Shown: in pieces, positions 33,721 to 46,149 of the stretch
Layout of the letters: each line of letters opens with the position of its first letter
Position numbering within the stretch: position 1 is the first letter of the stretch
Assembly: GCA_028751875.1 (NCBI GenBank)
Contig: CM054140.1
Coordinates: 27,371,538-27,435,537, forward strand
Direction: 5' to 3'
DNA length: 64,000 nucleotides
Source of the DNA: Rapana venosa
Lineage: Eukaryota > Mollusca > Gastropoda > Neogastropoda > Muricidae
Made by a program: the position numbers and the translations under genes
Notes under the pieces: generated by a model
Databases searched by the model: none
What the model was told of the DNA's origin: nothing
Seen by the model: only the letters and a program-made list of their open reading frames with translations

Positions 33721-34994
33721 GTGTCAGAAGAAAAGGGAAGGGAAGAGGAGGAGGAGGAGGGGTGAGGGGGAAAAGGCAGAAGAGGAAGAGAATCGAGAAA
33801 GAAAGAAGGGAGTAAAAGCAAAGGAAGAAAGAACGAAATAAATATAAAAGAAAGGAATGATAAGAAAGAGGACGAGAAGGAGGAGGGGGAAAAGAAAGAA
33901 AGGAAAGTAATGACAGAAGATAAATAAAAGAAAGAAAGAAAGAAGTAAGGAAGGAAAGAGGCGAAAGAGGACGGGATAGAGGATTCTAAGAAGGAAGGGA
34001 GGGAGACGGAACGGAATGGAATAAGTAGGGAAAAAAGAATGGAGCAGAGGGTGAGAAATATAGAAAAAGTCACAGACAGACAGACAGACGGAGATTTCAG
34101 GCAGAGTTTTCTGCCCCTTACACATGGGAAAAAGAAAGAGAAGCCCAAAAAGGTGATAAAACAAACAATGGTTTATTTCCAGAAAAAACCCCCATAAACA
34201 CTGTATCTGTTACTTTCATGTTTCAACAAAAAATCAAAACAAAACAAAACAAAACAAGGCCTTCTTCGCAATCAACTACTTCCTCTTATTGACCCGTGTC
34301 ACAACAATAACTAACAGGTGTGTTTGCACATGAAGGGAAAGCAATACTTCACTCTCAGGTTTTTTCTTTTTTGCACTGTGGAAACCGTTGACCTTTTTGG
34401 AAAACTTCTCGAGGTTAGGCACAGCTACAGCATCCGTTAAACTCAGCTTGTTTTCTCTGTCTGTCTGTCAGTCTGTCTGTCTCTCTCTCTGTGCGTTCCC
34501 TTACTGGGTGTGGTGCAAAGTGTCTGGTCTTCTCCTGTGCTTGTAACTTTGCAGGAGGTCTGCCCGCTGGCCTCAGCCGACACTTTCCGATTTCAGAGCA
34601 GCTCATTTTATGTACAGGTTGCATGCTGGGTATGTTCGTGTTGTGTTTCCGTAAACGACTTTGTTCAAAAAGAAGCTTCAAACCTTTCTTTCTTTGCAGC
34701 GAGCTGCTGTTTGATGTTTTTCTTTCTGTTTTACTACGAATAGTTATAGTTAAGTCAGCTTCAATCAGTTTGGTGGTTGTAAGTAAGTGGCACTTTCTAC
34801 CTTGATATTGTACAATAACTGGTAGCGTAGGTGTGAATAACATTCATTTCTTTAAAAAGTGAATTCTTTTATTTTGAGGATAATCGAATAATCCTATGAT
34901 TTTTTTATATATAGTCTCCTTGTGTATGTGATTTTGTGAATCTTTTCAATTGTTCATTCCGGCGCATATTATCCTCGATATAAAAAAGAATAAA

Positions 34995-35102
<108 letters not shown>

Positions 35103-35177
35103 ATTAACCTACTCTTGCGAAAGGTGAAAATGGTAAGAGTAGTGTGAGATTATTCTTTTGATGAAGAAATAGCGCTT

Positions 35178-35207
35178 GGTAGTAGAAGTAGTGGTAGTGG
35201 TAGTGGT

Positions 35208-35247
<40 letters not shown>

Positions 35248-35306
35248 ATCGTAGAAGTTGTAGTAGTAGCAGTAGAAGAAGAAGAAGAAGAAGAAGAAGA
35301 AGAAGA

Positions 35307-35356
<50 letters not shown>

Positions 35357-35475
35357 ATAGTTGTAGTAGTAGTGGTGGTGGTGGTGGTGGTGGTAGAAGC
35401 AGTAGAAGTGTCAGCAGAAGTAATACCACCACCACCACCACCACCACCACCAATAGCAGCAGAAGTGATGACATC
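35178..35475 (+). repeat. Compound trinucleotide repeat block
   Basis: Successive runs of GTG/GTA, GCA (about 11 units), TAG, GAA (about 10), TAG (about 18), GGT (about 7) and CAC (about 9). Reading frames through it give homopolymers of S, G, E, V or T and are not genes. Confidence 0.92.
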
Positions 35476-36454
35476 AGCAGCGGGAGCAATAGTAAGAATT
35501 GTAGTGGAGAAGGACAGAGAGTAGAAAATGACGGTGCTAAGGCCGCCAGTATTAGCAGCAGCAGTACCACCAACCCCATCACCAGTAGAGATAGCGAAGG
35601 GGAAAATATCACTTATTGATCATCAGGTGCACTTCATTGACAATGTCTTCCCATGCTACAGAGAGACAGAGACAGAGACAGACAGAGAGAGAGGATACTC
35701 TGTTTTCTTATTCATTCTGTATCACCTTCAACCAATTTTACTCCTATTTGTTCCATTTTTTATCATAAACTTCTCTTCTTTCCCTATCTTTTCAGATCGC
35801 TGTACTCTGCAAAAAAACCAAAAAAAACACCAACACCATGTCTATACACAGTGTCTGCTACAGGCAGAAAAAGCAAACACAAAAATTGTAGCATTAAACA
35901 GAACTGAAATGAAAGGAAAAGCAAAAAAAAAAAATTGTGGGCTGCATTTAACGATCGTTGATACAGGCCTCAGTAAACCTGGTGGGCCGAGGGGGGATAA
36001 TTGGATGCAGTGTGTGTGTGTGGCCAGGAGCGGTGGGTAGCGGGGGCATTCAGGTATGGCCCCAGAAACCTGGAGGACGCTATAACTATTGATCAGCCAG
36101 CCATTGACAGACAGATAGAGCTGGCTGCCTGCTTCAGCAGGGAAGAGTTTGTCTGCCCCTTCCCTGCACTTCCCTCCCTAGCCCTCCCTCCTTCCCTCCC
36201 TTAATTCATTCTCTTCATATCTCTTGTCTCGTGTGTTTGCCCCAGTGTTTGACTAGCCATCTGTGTGTTTGAAAGAACCTCTGTCTGTTTCGTCTATTCA
36301 TCTATGTTGTGTTCTTTTCGGTCTATATGTCTGTCTTCACCCCCCCCCCTCCCCATTCCGGGTCAGTTTGTTTCTCGTTGTAGTTATGTGTCTACCTGTC
36401 TGGATATCTACATCTCTCTGTCTGTACATTCATATTATTTATTTATCTAATCCT

Positions 36455-36620
36455 TTTATATCGAGGATAATGGAATAAGCACTCATAAATTTTGTCATCT
36501 GTTCCCACCGGCACACAATGGGCTACTCTTTCGAAAAGCAAAACAGGATTTAACGTGTGCGCAAGATGTTTAGCGTGTGTTCGCACACGGGGCCTCGGTT
36601 TATAGTCTCATCCGAAGGAC
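36455..36620 (-). mobile_element. SINE family B, 3' half, reverse orientation
   Basis: Plus strand atcgaggataatggaataag, gaaaagcaaaacaggattta and cggtttatagtctcatccga are the reverse complement of the family B body. The tRNA-like head is missing. Confidence 0.75.
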
Positions 36621-36976
36621 ATCTTCTATGATCTACCTATCTGCCTACCCATCTGTCTGCCTATTTGTCTATGTACATGTTTATCTCATTCTCTTTGTGT
36701 GTGCGTTCGTTTACGAGTACATGTGCGCATATATGTGTATGTGTTTGGTGAGTGTGTATATGCACGCCCTCGCGAGTATGTATTGGGGGCATGTAGGCTT
36801 TTTTCTGTAGCCAGATTTTAGCACAATGCAACATGGATTTATCATCACTCCCTGCCGATCCCACAGCTTCATCTTCTCCTTGACGTTCACCCTCAAACAA
36901 ACTCTTTTCTGGAGGCTACATCTGCGTTTCTGAAGCATGGACGATGACAGGGTCTGATTCTAAAACGTCCATCAAG

Positions 36977-37245
36977 AAGGAAGGTTGGCAGGACGGTTAA
37001 GACGTTCACCTGCCTAACAGGTAAACCGTGAAGTTCTGGGTTCGATTCCTGCCTTGCCCTTTCTTCCCAGTTTGACGAGAAAATTTAACTGAATGTCAAA
37101 GTTCTTCGGATGAGACTATAAACCGAGGCTCCGTGCGCGAATGCACGTAGAACATATTGCGCACAAGTTAAAAACCCATTCCACCTTTCGGAAGAGTAGA
37201 CCATTTCGTGCCGGCAGGAACGGATGACAAAATTTCAAAAACGCA
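36977..37245 (+). mobile_element. SINE family B, with tRNA-like head
   Basis: ttggcaggacggttaagacg and ctgggttcgattcctgcct (B box ggttcgattcc) form a tRNA-like head. It continues with gagactataaaccgagg, attgcgcacaagtt and gaacggatgacaaaat. A further 37250-37390 block (cggtcgcatacgccaaaaaa, gagctctagccgag) resembles 25880-25935 and may be part of a longer variant. Confidence 0.75.
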
Positions 37246-37880
37246 TGCACACAGGTGTTGTGTTTAGAAACCATCCATGAAGTTGGAATGCGGCTACCTA
37301 CATGGAAGAAAAACGGTCGCATACGCCAAAAAATCTCACCTTTGGAGAGCCTCGGAGCTCTAGCCGAGAAACAAAAAAAAAAGTCCATAGATTAAAACCA
37401 GATTATGTGGACTTTACACAATCTGAATTCTCATCAATTATATATCAAGGGAAAAGGCCATCATCTCTGTTCTCATCCGTATGCTCTCCCGTGCAGGATG
37501 ACTTAAGCTTTGTTTATCTCTTCATTTCCATGACCACAATGAGTTTGTTTTGAAGTCTTGGAGATTGGCAGTTTGCCTGGTAATTGTTCTTCAAGGGATT
37601 AAACAAGATCTTCGAAAACGCGATAGGTCTGGCTCCGCTGTTTAGCTGTTACTTTCGCCAGAGGAGAAGGAAAGAAAGGGGTGGAAGTGGTGATCCCCAA
37701 ATTTCCGATCAGATCAGACAGCCTACAGGGTACTGACGGAGAGTGAGTCAGAGGGAGTTGGGTGAGGGGAGGGGAGGGACTAGGTACACCGACAACAGGC
37801 AGACAAATAAAAGAGAGATCGTGCTGCCTGAACCAAGCTGGCTGAGAAGACCTTCACTGACTGCTTATAGATCTTTGAAT

Positions 37881-37965
37881 TCTTTTTCTTCGAAGGCTCA
37901 GACAGCAACTATTGCTGTCTGTCATCTGAGCGATCATGCGTTGCACTGCCAATAAGCACCTTACT
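37881..37965 (-). repeat. Family D fragment
   Basis: tcgaaggctcagacagcaac and gcgttgcactgccaataagc match the GAA-tailed end of family D. The rest of the element is missing. Confidence 0.65.
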
Positions 37966-38186
37966 ATCTTTGAATGATAATCTTTACTGATTAACTGAAA
38001 ATTTTTATTTCCAACAAAATCATAAAATAAATCAACGTAACTTTAAAAACAACAACCACGGTCCTTACACTTGAACGCTTAATGAGAGCAAACAATATTT
38101 TAAACAAACCTAAAAAAAGAAAACCCAATCTGAAATGAAATCAGTAGCAAATAGAAATAACCAGAACACCGCATAAGGCAGTACAC

Positions 38187-39050
38187 AGCATCAGTAGCCA
38201 ACGCAAATAAGCAAACTATTGCATTAGTTTGTTGACAGTAGCAGAAGCCAACGCAAATAAGCAAACTATTGCATTAGTTTGTTGACAGTAGCAGAAGCCA
38301 ACGCAAATAAGCAAACTATTGCATTAATTGTTGACAGTATCAGTAGCCAACGCAAATCAGCATACTATTGCATTAATTTGTTGACAGTAATAGAAGCCAA
38401 CGCAAATCAGCATAATTTTGCATTAATCTGTTGACAGCGTCTGTAGCCACCGCAAATGTGCATTATATTGCAATACATTGCTGACAGCGACAGTAAGGTA
38501 AAGGTAAAGGTGTCCCATAACCTATAAGGTCGTAGGGGAGCGAGGCGTCAGAGACCTCACTTCTCAAGGGGCGGCGCCCATCTCCTCTCACTCGCTGCTT
38601 TACCTTCCCTGACCCTAAAGAGGGCAGGTACCCATTTACAACTGGGTGAACTGGTGGACTATACTGAAGCCAAGGCACGCAAACGGTTACCCGTCCAAGA
38701 GTTTACCACGCTCGACGTTGCTTAACTTGGCTGGGGGAAAGCGAGAGCTCCGACCACTGAACTATCCCGAAGAATGTGCATTATATTGCATTACATTGTT
38801 GACAGCGTCTGTAGCCAATGCATATCAGCATACTACTGCATTAGTTTGTTGACAGCGTCTGTAGCCAGCGCAAATGTGTATAATATCGCATTACATTGTT
38901 GACAGCATCTGTAGCCAGCGCAAATGTGTATAATATCGCATTACATTGTTGACAGCGTCTGTAGGCAGCGCAAATGTGTATAATATTGCATTACATTGTT
39001 GACAGCGTCTGTAGGCAGCGCAAATAACCCTGATATTGCACTACATTGTT
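38187..39050 (+). repeat. 50-bp minisatellite, split by a SINE
   Basis: The unit gtttgttgacagtagcagaa plus gccaacgcaaataagcaaac and tattgcatta is exactly 50 bp. About six units lie at 38187-38490 and about five or six at 38775-39050, the right ones with agcgtctgtagcc variants. A family A SINE occupies 38497-38770. Left and right variants differ, so homogenisation was local. Confidence 0.9.
38497..38770 (-). mobile_element. SINE family A inside the minisatellite
   Basis: On the plus strand it starts ggtaaaggtaaaggtgtccc and ends accactgaactatccc, the reverse complement of the tRNA-like head. It is shorter than the 12.2-kb copy by a small deletion around the gcggcgcccatc segment. Confidence 0.87.
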
Positions 39051-39309
39051 GGCCAATACAAATGACCGTAACACTGTGCCAGACTTTTGACAGTATCACT
39101 AGAAATAACCATAACATCATAAAAGACTGTTCACAGTCCTTCAAGACAGAAAAAAGAAAGAAAAGAAAGAGACAGAGAGGGAAACTTTTCTTCGCTAAAG
39201 TTGACAGATATTTCTGTCGTCTGTAGACACAGACACCGGGGCATACGGGAAGTAATTGTGTTTTCTGTAGAGTAACACTCCTGCAGTAAAAGCGAAAAGG
39301 ACATAGCAG

Positions 39310-39312
<3 letters not shown>

Positions 39313-39391
<79 letters not shown>
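39313..39391 (+). repeat. (GA)n tract
   Basis: About 78 bases of pure GA. Confidence 0.93.
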
Positions 39392-39393
<2 letters not shown>

Positions 39394-39564
39394 CAATGAA
39401 AGAGGAAAGGGGGAGGGGTGGTGGTGGTGGTGAGAGGACAGAGAGGCGAATGTACACAGGAGCAGAAGGGGGGAGAAAGGGAAAGACAGACAAAAAAGGA
39501 AGAGACAGACAAACAGACAGACTGTGCTATTTATTGTCCGGTGGAGGCAGGGAACCTTCAGTGA

Positions 39565-39900
39565 ACGTTCTTCTTCTTCGTCGAACGCACGGACAGCAAC
39601 TATTATTGTCTGTCATATGAGCGAAAATACGTTGCGCTGCCGTTAAGCGCCTGACAAGTCAAGCCCAGCGCATCCGACTTCGGCATGGGAGAGAATTGTT
39701 ATCGTTTATGTTTTTCTGTCGGAAAAAAAGGCAGAAGAATGGACCAAGAAGGCAGAAAATAGACAAGAGGGAGGTGGCAAGAAGAAAATAAACAAGGCAG
39801 AAACAAAGAGAGGGAAGAAAAGAGGGAATTCCTAGCACAGAATTTCCAGAAGATGGGGATGCTATTGATACTGACAGGCCCCCGGCATCCCCACGGGAAA
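39565..39900 (-). repeat. Family D, uninterrupted copy
   Basis: On the plus strand it runs from cgttcttcttcttcgtcgaa to ggcccccggcatccccacgg. It is the intact counterpart of 16308-16567 + 17649-17785, with TTAA at 39643-39646 where that copy carries the DNA element. Confidence 0.8.
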
Positions 39901-40289
39901 GCAGTGAAAAAGAAGAAGCAGACAGACAGATCAAGAGACAGGAAAAAACAACAACAGACAGACAAAGAAAAAGAAGAGACAGAGGACATTATGAGCAGGT
40001 GAGGGTACCTACGAAGGAAAGAAAGAAGCAGACGGAGAGGCAGACCAAAAAACAGACAAACACGAAGATTAAAAAAAACAACAACAACAAACAGACAGGC
40101 AGACAGAAGGACCACCAGGGAGCAGGCAGGCAGAGGATCAGACTGGAGGGTACCTGTAGTGAAGATGAAAAGCAAGCTGACAATCAAGAAAATTAACGGA
40201 CAGGCAGAAGGACAGACAGGCAGATGCAGAGAAACAGAGACAGAGGGACAGAGACACACAAACAAGAAAGACGCCAGATGGACAGCCAG

Positions 40290-40292
<3 letters not shown>

Positions 40293-40345
<53 letters not shown>

Positions 40346-40372
40346 AGATGTGTGTGTGTGTGTGTGTGTGAG

Positions 40373-40468
<96 letters not shown>
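40293..40468 (+). repeat. (GA)n tract with (TG)n island
   Basis: GA repeats surround about 22 bases of TG at 40348-40370. It lies in the putative 3' intron of the claudin-like gene and is followed by the 66-bp module shared with 31933-31999. Confidence 0.92.
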
Positions 40469-40469
<1 letters not shown>

Positions 40470-40660
40470 TGAACAAAATGTATTCCTCAGAACTCCAGCC
40501 CCTAGAATGGGGTCAAACAAAGCATGGCAAAACGAGTCCGACAGACAGATAGGCAGAGACACAGAGACAGACAGATAGTCAGAGAGACAGATAGGCAGAG
40601 ACACAGATAGGCAGAGACACAGAGACAGAGAAAGGGAAAGGGGGCCCGGTGTGAAGGTAC

Positions 40661-40810
40661 CTGCAGTGAAGGTGAAGAGGCAGAGGGCGATGAGCACACC
40701 CCGGGTCTCCTGCAGGAAGGGCACGGCCAGGTAAGCCACCAGGATGACCAGGGACACGGCGAAGGTCAGCAGCCCCACCACACAGAACCCCTGCGCTGCC
40801 CGCACAAAGT
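40661..40810 (-). CDS. Claudin/PMP22-like gene, exon 2
   Basis: The exon lies between acceptor ggttgcag (plus-strand ctgcaacc at 40811) and donor GTACCT. It is 150 nt, phase 1 in and out. Joined to the exon ending at 46432 it reads DFVRAAQGFCVVGLLTFAVS, then LVILVAYLAVPFLQETRGVL and IALCLFTFTAG. This is transmembrane segment 2, a short cytoplasmic turn and most of transmembrane segment 3. The (AA)QGF start of TM2 after WxxLP is typical of claudin/PMP22 relatives. It is GC-rich compared with its microsatellite surroundings, as a coding exon would be. Confidence 0.86.
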
Positions 40811-40822
40811 CTGCAACCACCA

Positions 40823-40916
40823 CACACACGCACACACACACACACGCACACACACACAGACACACACACACTCACACACACACACACACACACGCAGGCA
40901 CGCACACACACGCGCG

Positions 40917-40970
<54 letters not shown>

Positions 40971-41030
40971 CACGCACACACTCACGCACACACGCACGCA
41001 CGCGCGCACATACACACACAACACACAGAG
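40823..41030 (+). repeat. (CA)n-rich tract
   Basis: About 200 bases of CACA and CACG units directly upstream (in gene orientation) of the acceptor of the claudin-like exon 2. On the transcribed strand it is therefore a (UG)n tract before the 3' splice site. Confidence 0.9.
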
Positions 41031-41040
41031 TGCACGTGAA

Positions 41041-41765
41041 ATGTACTGGCTTGTATGCACTGTAAGTATGTACTTGCTGGCAGACAAGAACGTACATGCA
41101 CAAAAAGCAAGTAGGCCATTGTGTGTCGCTGGGAACGGATGATAAAATGTGCACACAAGGACTGGATTTAAAACTGTTTACACACAGGGACTGGATTTTT
41201 AAAAAAAGTACATACCCGCTTATGTGAGATAGCCTGGTAGCTAGAGTGATGCGCTCGTGATCTGCTAACCCGGGGTTTGAATCTTGTTCAAGAGGATTTT
41301 TCCTCTAGAGTTAACATCAGTGCCGACTCCACTCCCCCCAAAAGTCCTTCAAATGAGACTATAAACAGAGGTCCCGAGTGCTGAACATCTTGCGCACATG
41401 TTAAAAACCCGTTCCGCTTTTCGAAAGAGTAGGCCATTGTGTGCCGCATGAAACGGATGACAAAATATACAAAACCGCATACACACGGGGACAGGATGTA
41501 AAAAAAGCACAGTGTGCTTATTCCATTGTCCTCGAAACAAAAGACTAAAATAAATAAATAAATACATGTACTCGCTGTATGCAGTGTAATTTATGTACTT
41601 GCTGGCAGACAAGAACGTTCATGTACAAAAAGCAAGTAGGCAATTGTGTGCCGCTGGGAATGGATAATCAAATGTCCAAAACTGATTGCCACAGGGACTG
41701 GATGTTAAAAAAAAGTACATAAGCGCTTATACCATTATCCTCAAACTAAAAGAATAAATAAGTAA
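41041..41765 (+). repeat. Local tandem duplication, offset about 529 bp, enclosing a SINE
   Basis: cttgctggcagacaagaacg and caaaaagcaagtaggc occur near 41069 and again near 41598, each followed by a family B-like tail (aacggatgataaaatg / aatggataatcaaatg). The enclosed copy at 41221-41560 is a full family B SINE. Confidence 0.78.
41221..41560 (+). mobile_element. SINE family B, most complete copy
   Basis: The tRNA-like head gagatagcctggtagctaga and ggggtttgaatcttg (B box) is followed by gagactataaacagagg, cttgcgcacatg, gaaagagtaggccattgtg, aacggatgacaaaa and the terminal ttattccattgtcctcgaaa, then a taaa-rich tail (aaataaataaataaat). It serves as the reference for the truncated copies. Confidence 0.82.
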
Positions 41766-41786
41766 AGAGATAAATAGATATAAAAA

Positions 41787-41809
41787 CACTACTACTACTA
41801 CTACTACTG

Positions 41810-41880
<71 letters not shown>

Positions 41881-42000
41881 GCCGCCGCCGCCGCCACCAC
41901 CACCACCACTACTACTACTAATACAACAACAACTACTATTACAACAACAACAACAACAACAACAACTACTACTACTATTGCTCCTTCTGCTGCTGATAGA
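41787..42000 (+). repeat. Compound trinucleotide block (ACT, GCT, GCC, CAC, CAA)
   Basis: Runs of ACT (about 17), GCT (about 12), GCC (5), CAC (5), ACT and CAA follow each other, each one substitution away from the next. Confidence 0.92.
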
Positions 42001-42540
42001 GATGGTGATGATGATTACATGTTACTACTACTGCTGGTGGCATTATTTACGATGATGATGATGATGACGACAATGACGACGCCGATTACAATAACGATGT
42101 CCCTGAAAATAATGAAGATTTCGTTGGTTCTCCACCAAGTGTGTCAAAACATTCTTAACAGTTGATAAAAAAAATGTTCATGCTGACGTCATATGAACTA
42201 TCGTTCTCCCCTGTCCCCCCTCCCCTTCCCCCTTACTCTCCTACCCTTCCCCCTTACTTCCCTCCCCTTACTCCCTCCCCCCTTACTTCCCTTCCCCCTT
42301 ACTTCCCTCCCCTTCCCCCTCCCTCTCCTCCCTGCCATCATGCAACACCTGCTGTGAAGCCAGAAACGAAATCACTGATGAAGAAATGATGATTGTCCTG
42401 CAATGGATCTGTTTGAACAAGTGTGCTGTTTCTGAAATTGCCACTTTTTGTTGTTGGTCTCCTCCATTTTCTTGTTGTTTCCGGAGTTTTTACTTTTCTG
42501 ATTTCTAATCTTCTCCCTCTCCCTGCCCCCGCTTATGCCT

Positions 42541-42675
<135 letters not shown>

Positions 42676-43154
42676 TGTCTCTGTGTGAGTCTCTCTCGCG
42701 GGGATTGGATGTAGGAAAAAGCACACGAGTGCTTATTCATTATCCTCGAAATAAAAATAATCTGATCTGATTTGATCACAAACTTCTGCATTTGAATATC
42801 GTTACCCTTATAAAGTTACACCTTCTGAGACAAATAATATACATATACTATCGCAAAATGAAGTAATATAACCTGCTTGTATCAATAAAAAAACAAACAA
42901 CAAAATATTGAAAAGCCTTTTTTATAGCCCTTCTCACCAGCAATGAAGCCTATTCTTTTCTCTTCTTACCGTTAGAATCAGGTATAACATTTAAAGAAGT
43001 GACTTTATAAATTTAATGAAGTGTCAACGATACTTTCCACATGCACAATGCACCTACAACAACACGTTTGATTTCGCTCCCTTTTGACCTTGCTCACAAG
43101 TATGTCAGCATGACACTGAACGATGCTGTTGACTGAAATTTGGGGGTCGGTGTA

Positions 43155-43157
<3 letters not shown>

Positions 43158-43203
<46 letters not shown>

Positions 43204-43216
43204 TGGGGGGGGGGGA
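43158..43216 (+). repeat. (TG)n passing into a long poly-G run
   Basis: gtgtgtgtgtgtg is followed by about 32 G, gttt, then about 10 G. Confidence 0.88.
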
Positions 43217-43271
43217 ATTTTCAGGTAGCTATTCACTTTCTGATTTAAAAAAAAATCATTATCGAGGGAAT

Positions 43272-43602
43272 TATTCTTCGTCGTCGTCGAACGCTCTGAC
43301 AGCAACTATTGTTATCTGTCATACGAGCGAAAACGCGTTGCGCTGCCGTTAAGCACCTGACAAGTCAGGCCCAGCACATCCAACCGGCATGGGAGAGAAA
43401 ATCTTTTAAGTCTTTCTGGAAAAAAAGGCAGAAGAATGGACTAAGAAGGCAGAAAATATATGAGAAGGAGGTGACAAGAAAAGAAAGAAGGCAGAAACAA
43501 AGAGAGGGATAGAAAAGAGGGAATTCCAAGTACAGAATTTTCAGAAGGTGGGGATTTTATTTATACTGACAGGTCCCCGGCATACCCACGGGGAAATGAG
43601 GG
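43272..43602 (-). repeat. Family D, uninterrupted copy
   Basis: On the plus strand it runs from tcttcgtcgtcgtcgaacgc to ggtccccggcatacccacgg. TTAA at 43349-43352 is intact. It is an independent second empty-site reference for the 16.6-kb insertion. Confidence 0.8.
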
Positions 43603-43609
43603 AATTAGA

Positions 43610-44735
43610 TAAAAAGATACATGCTCATTTACATCTAGCCCTTGTCATAAGCAGGGACATTAATTACCATAGATCAAAATGCTTATGAATATAGCAAAAG
43701 TTGCAAGGGAAGGATACAGACACCCGCATGACTGAATATAAAAATCAACTGAAATTAAAATATCTAGAATTAACGCAAACAAATGTTTCTCACGGAGGCA
43801 AATGAACTCTGTGCAAAGTATGAAAAGCATTTTTTTTTAAAGTTGCCTCATATAAATCTCCTGAAAAGGCTGGACTGCAAGTGGGAAATTTACAAGCAGC
43901 TTTAAATTCAATCAATCTAACTGGTACTCAGTACTACGTAAGCCATCCATGAGGGGAAAAAACCCAACAACAACATCAACGGAATGGGGTACTCTGCGTG
44001 AAAACTACGTTTCTGTTATTCGTCTGGAACGCTTTCATGTTGAATTAGTTTTGTTGCGTTTTTGGCCTTTGAAATTTTATATGGAACTGTATCATTTACC
44101 TGTGTAATGTTTTCTGCTGTAGTCTTCTCGTTTGTATTATGCCCCATCTCAAATGGTAACGATATTCTTGCAGCACTCTCGTTGTTTTGCGCAGTCTTCC
44201 ATCCTAACCTATGATACCGAAAATCTCTAGGGCTTAAAGACCTCTGTCTGCAAAAGGCTGCAAACAATGCGCGCAGTTAATGCCCTCGTTAATATATAAC
44301 GAGAATTTCAGTATTCAGAGAGGCTTCTGTAAACAGTATTGAAGTAGGCATCTTTTTCCAAAGTGATTGAAAAGGTCAATGAAAAAGCACAGGCCGCCTT
44401 TGTGTTTTCTTGTGTCTCTCTTTTTTCTGTTTATGCCCGGGAGCAAATGTGTCCCAATTTGCATACAGCAGAGGAATTGTGTTCCACTGCGCTCAGCTGC
44501 TGGTCAGGTCGACATGACAGCGTCCTGTGAAAGGAAAACGGTTGTGACAAGGGCGGCAAAAATCGAATTGCCCTACAGTGTGTGTAGCGATGGAATCAAT
44601 GCCATATTATCATCTGTGATCCCCAGCATATGGTCCTTTCATCTCTTTCTTTCCCAGTTATTATTGTCATCAAGTAATTTTGCTATTCTGCATTACCGCA
44701 TACATACTGTGGTGGTGTAACACGTTTTCCTATTG
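43610..44735. other. No gene recognised
   Basis: AT-rich unique-looking DNA without coding features or clear repeats. It lies in the intron between the two claudin-like exons. Confidence 0.5.
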
Positions 44736-44739
44736 GTCT

Positions 44740-45560
44740 AATCAAGCTGTGGTGATGAAACTCATTATTTCCATGGTTCAAGTCATACTATGGTAGCGTA
44801 ACGAATTTTTCCATTTTCTACAGATGTAACTGATTTTTCCATTTTCTACAGATGTAACTGATTTTTTCCATTTTCTGTATTTCTACTTGTACCATGGTGG
44901 TGTTACTGATTTTTCCATTTTATTTTATTATTCTTATGATTTGGTGGTGTAACTTATTTTTCATTTTCTATGATTCTGCCTATACTGTGGTGCTGTAACT
45001 CATTTTTCAATTTGTTGTTATTCTACATGCTATGGTGATGTAACTGAATTTTCCATTTTCTATTATTCTGATGACACTATGGTGATGTAGCTTATTTTTT
45101 CCATTTTCTATTATTCTAATTAAACAATGGTGATGTAACTGATTTTTCAATTTTCTAATTACGCTATGGCGATGTAACTTAATCTTTCCATTCTCCATCA
45201 TTCTGAATGAACTATGGTGATGTAACTAATTTTCACAGTCCCCCTCATTCTAGTTATACTATAGTGATGTAACTCATTTTTGCATTCCCCATCATTGTAA
45301 TTATACTGGGGTGATATAACACATTTTTGCATTCCACATTAATCATACATTGGTGATGTAACTAATTTTTTCTCACCCATCATTCCGAATATACTACGTT
45401 ATGTCACTAACATTTCTATCCTCCATTATTCTCATTATACTGAGGTCATGTAATTAATTTTTGTATTCCCCAATATCATAACAATCATACTGGCGTAATT
45501 TAAGTCATTTTTCATTCCTAATTATTCCATCAATACTATGGTGCTTTCACTCATTCCCCT
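44740..45560 (+). repeat. Degenerate 47-bp minisatellite
   Basis: The motif actatggtgatgtaactnat and tttttncattttctattatt recurs about 17 times. The clearest neighbours near 45205-45300 are 47 bp apart. Unit lengths and sequence are well diverged, so the array is old. Confidence 0.85.
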
Positions 45561-45894
45561 CTTTCCTAGTTTCTGAACGTAATGATTCAGTTTATTCTGC
45601 CACTCTGCGTTATTCTATGATGTTCTAGGATTTACACTGGTTTTGTCTTCTGCAAGGACTATTTGATTTGGCAACTAAACTCATTTAAAAACGTTTTAAC
45701 GATTCTCGTTATGTTATGGCCATTCTGATCACTCGTTGTCACTTCGTATCATTTCAAATGTTATAGTGCACTAATCATTTATTTCTTGGACTGTCGTTTT
45801 AGTCTAAAACCTACATCACATACACAGTTCAAAGGGCTTGATAAATCACTTAGTGGTGACTTACTATAACAATGACTGGTTGGAAACATGCACA

Positions 45895-46149
<255 letters not shown>

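Noticed and set aside
34415..34843. Open frames on both strands around 34.4-34.8 kb
   Set aside because: They have no recognised family, no splice framework and ordinary composition; likely chance.
38187..39050. Regular 50-bp repeats resembling a CRISPR array
   Set aside because: The unit repeats head to tail without distinct spacers in a eukaryotic genome; it is a minisatellite.
39699..40871. A 390-codon minus-strand frame
   Set aside because: Only the first part (40810-40661) is a real exon. The rest reads (GA)n/(CA)n as L/S and T/H repeats past a clear GTACCT donor.
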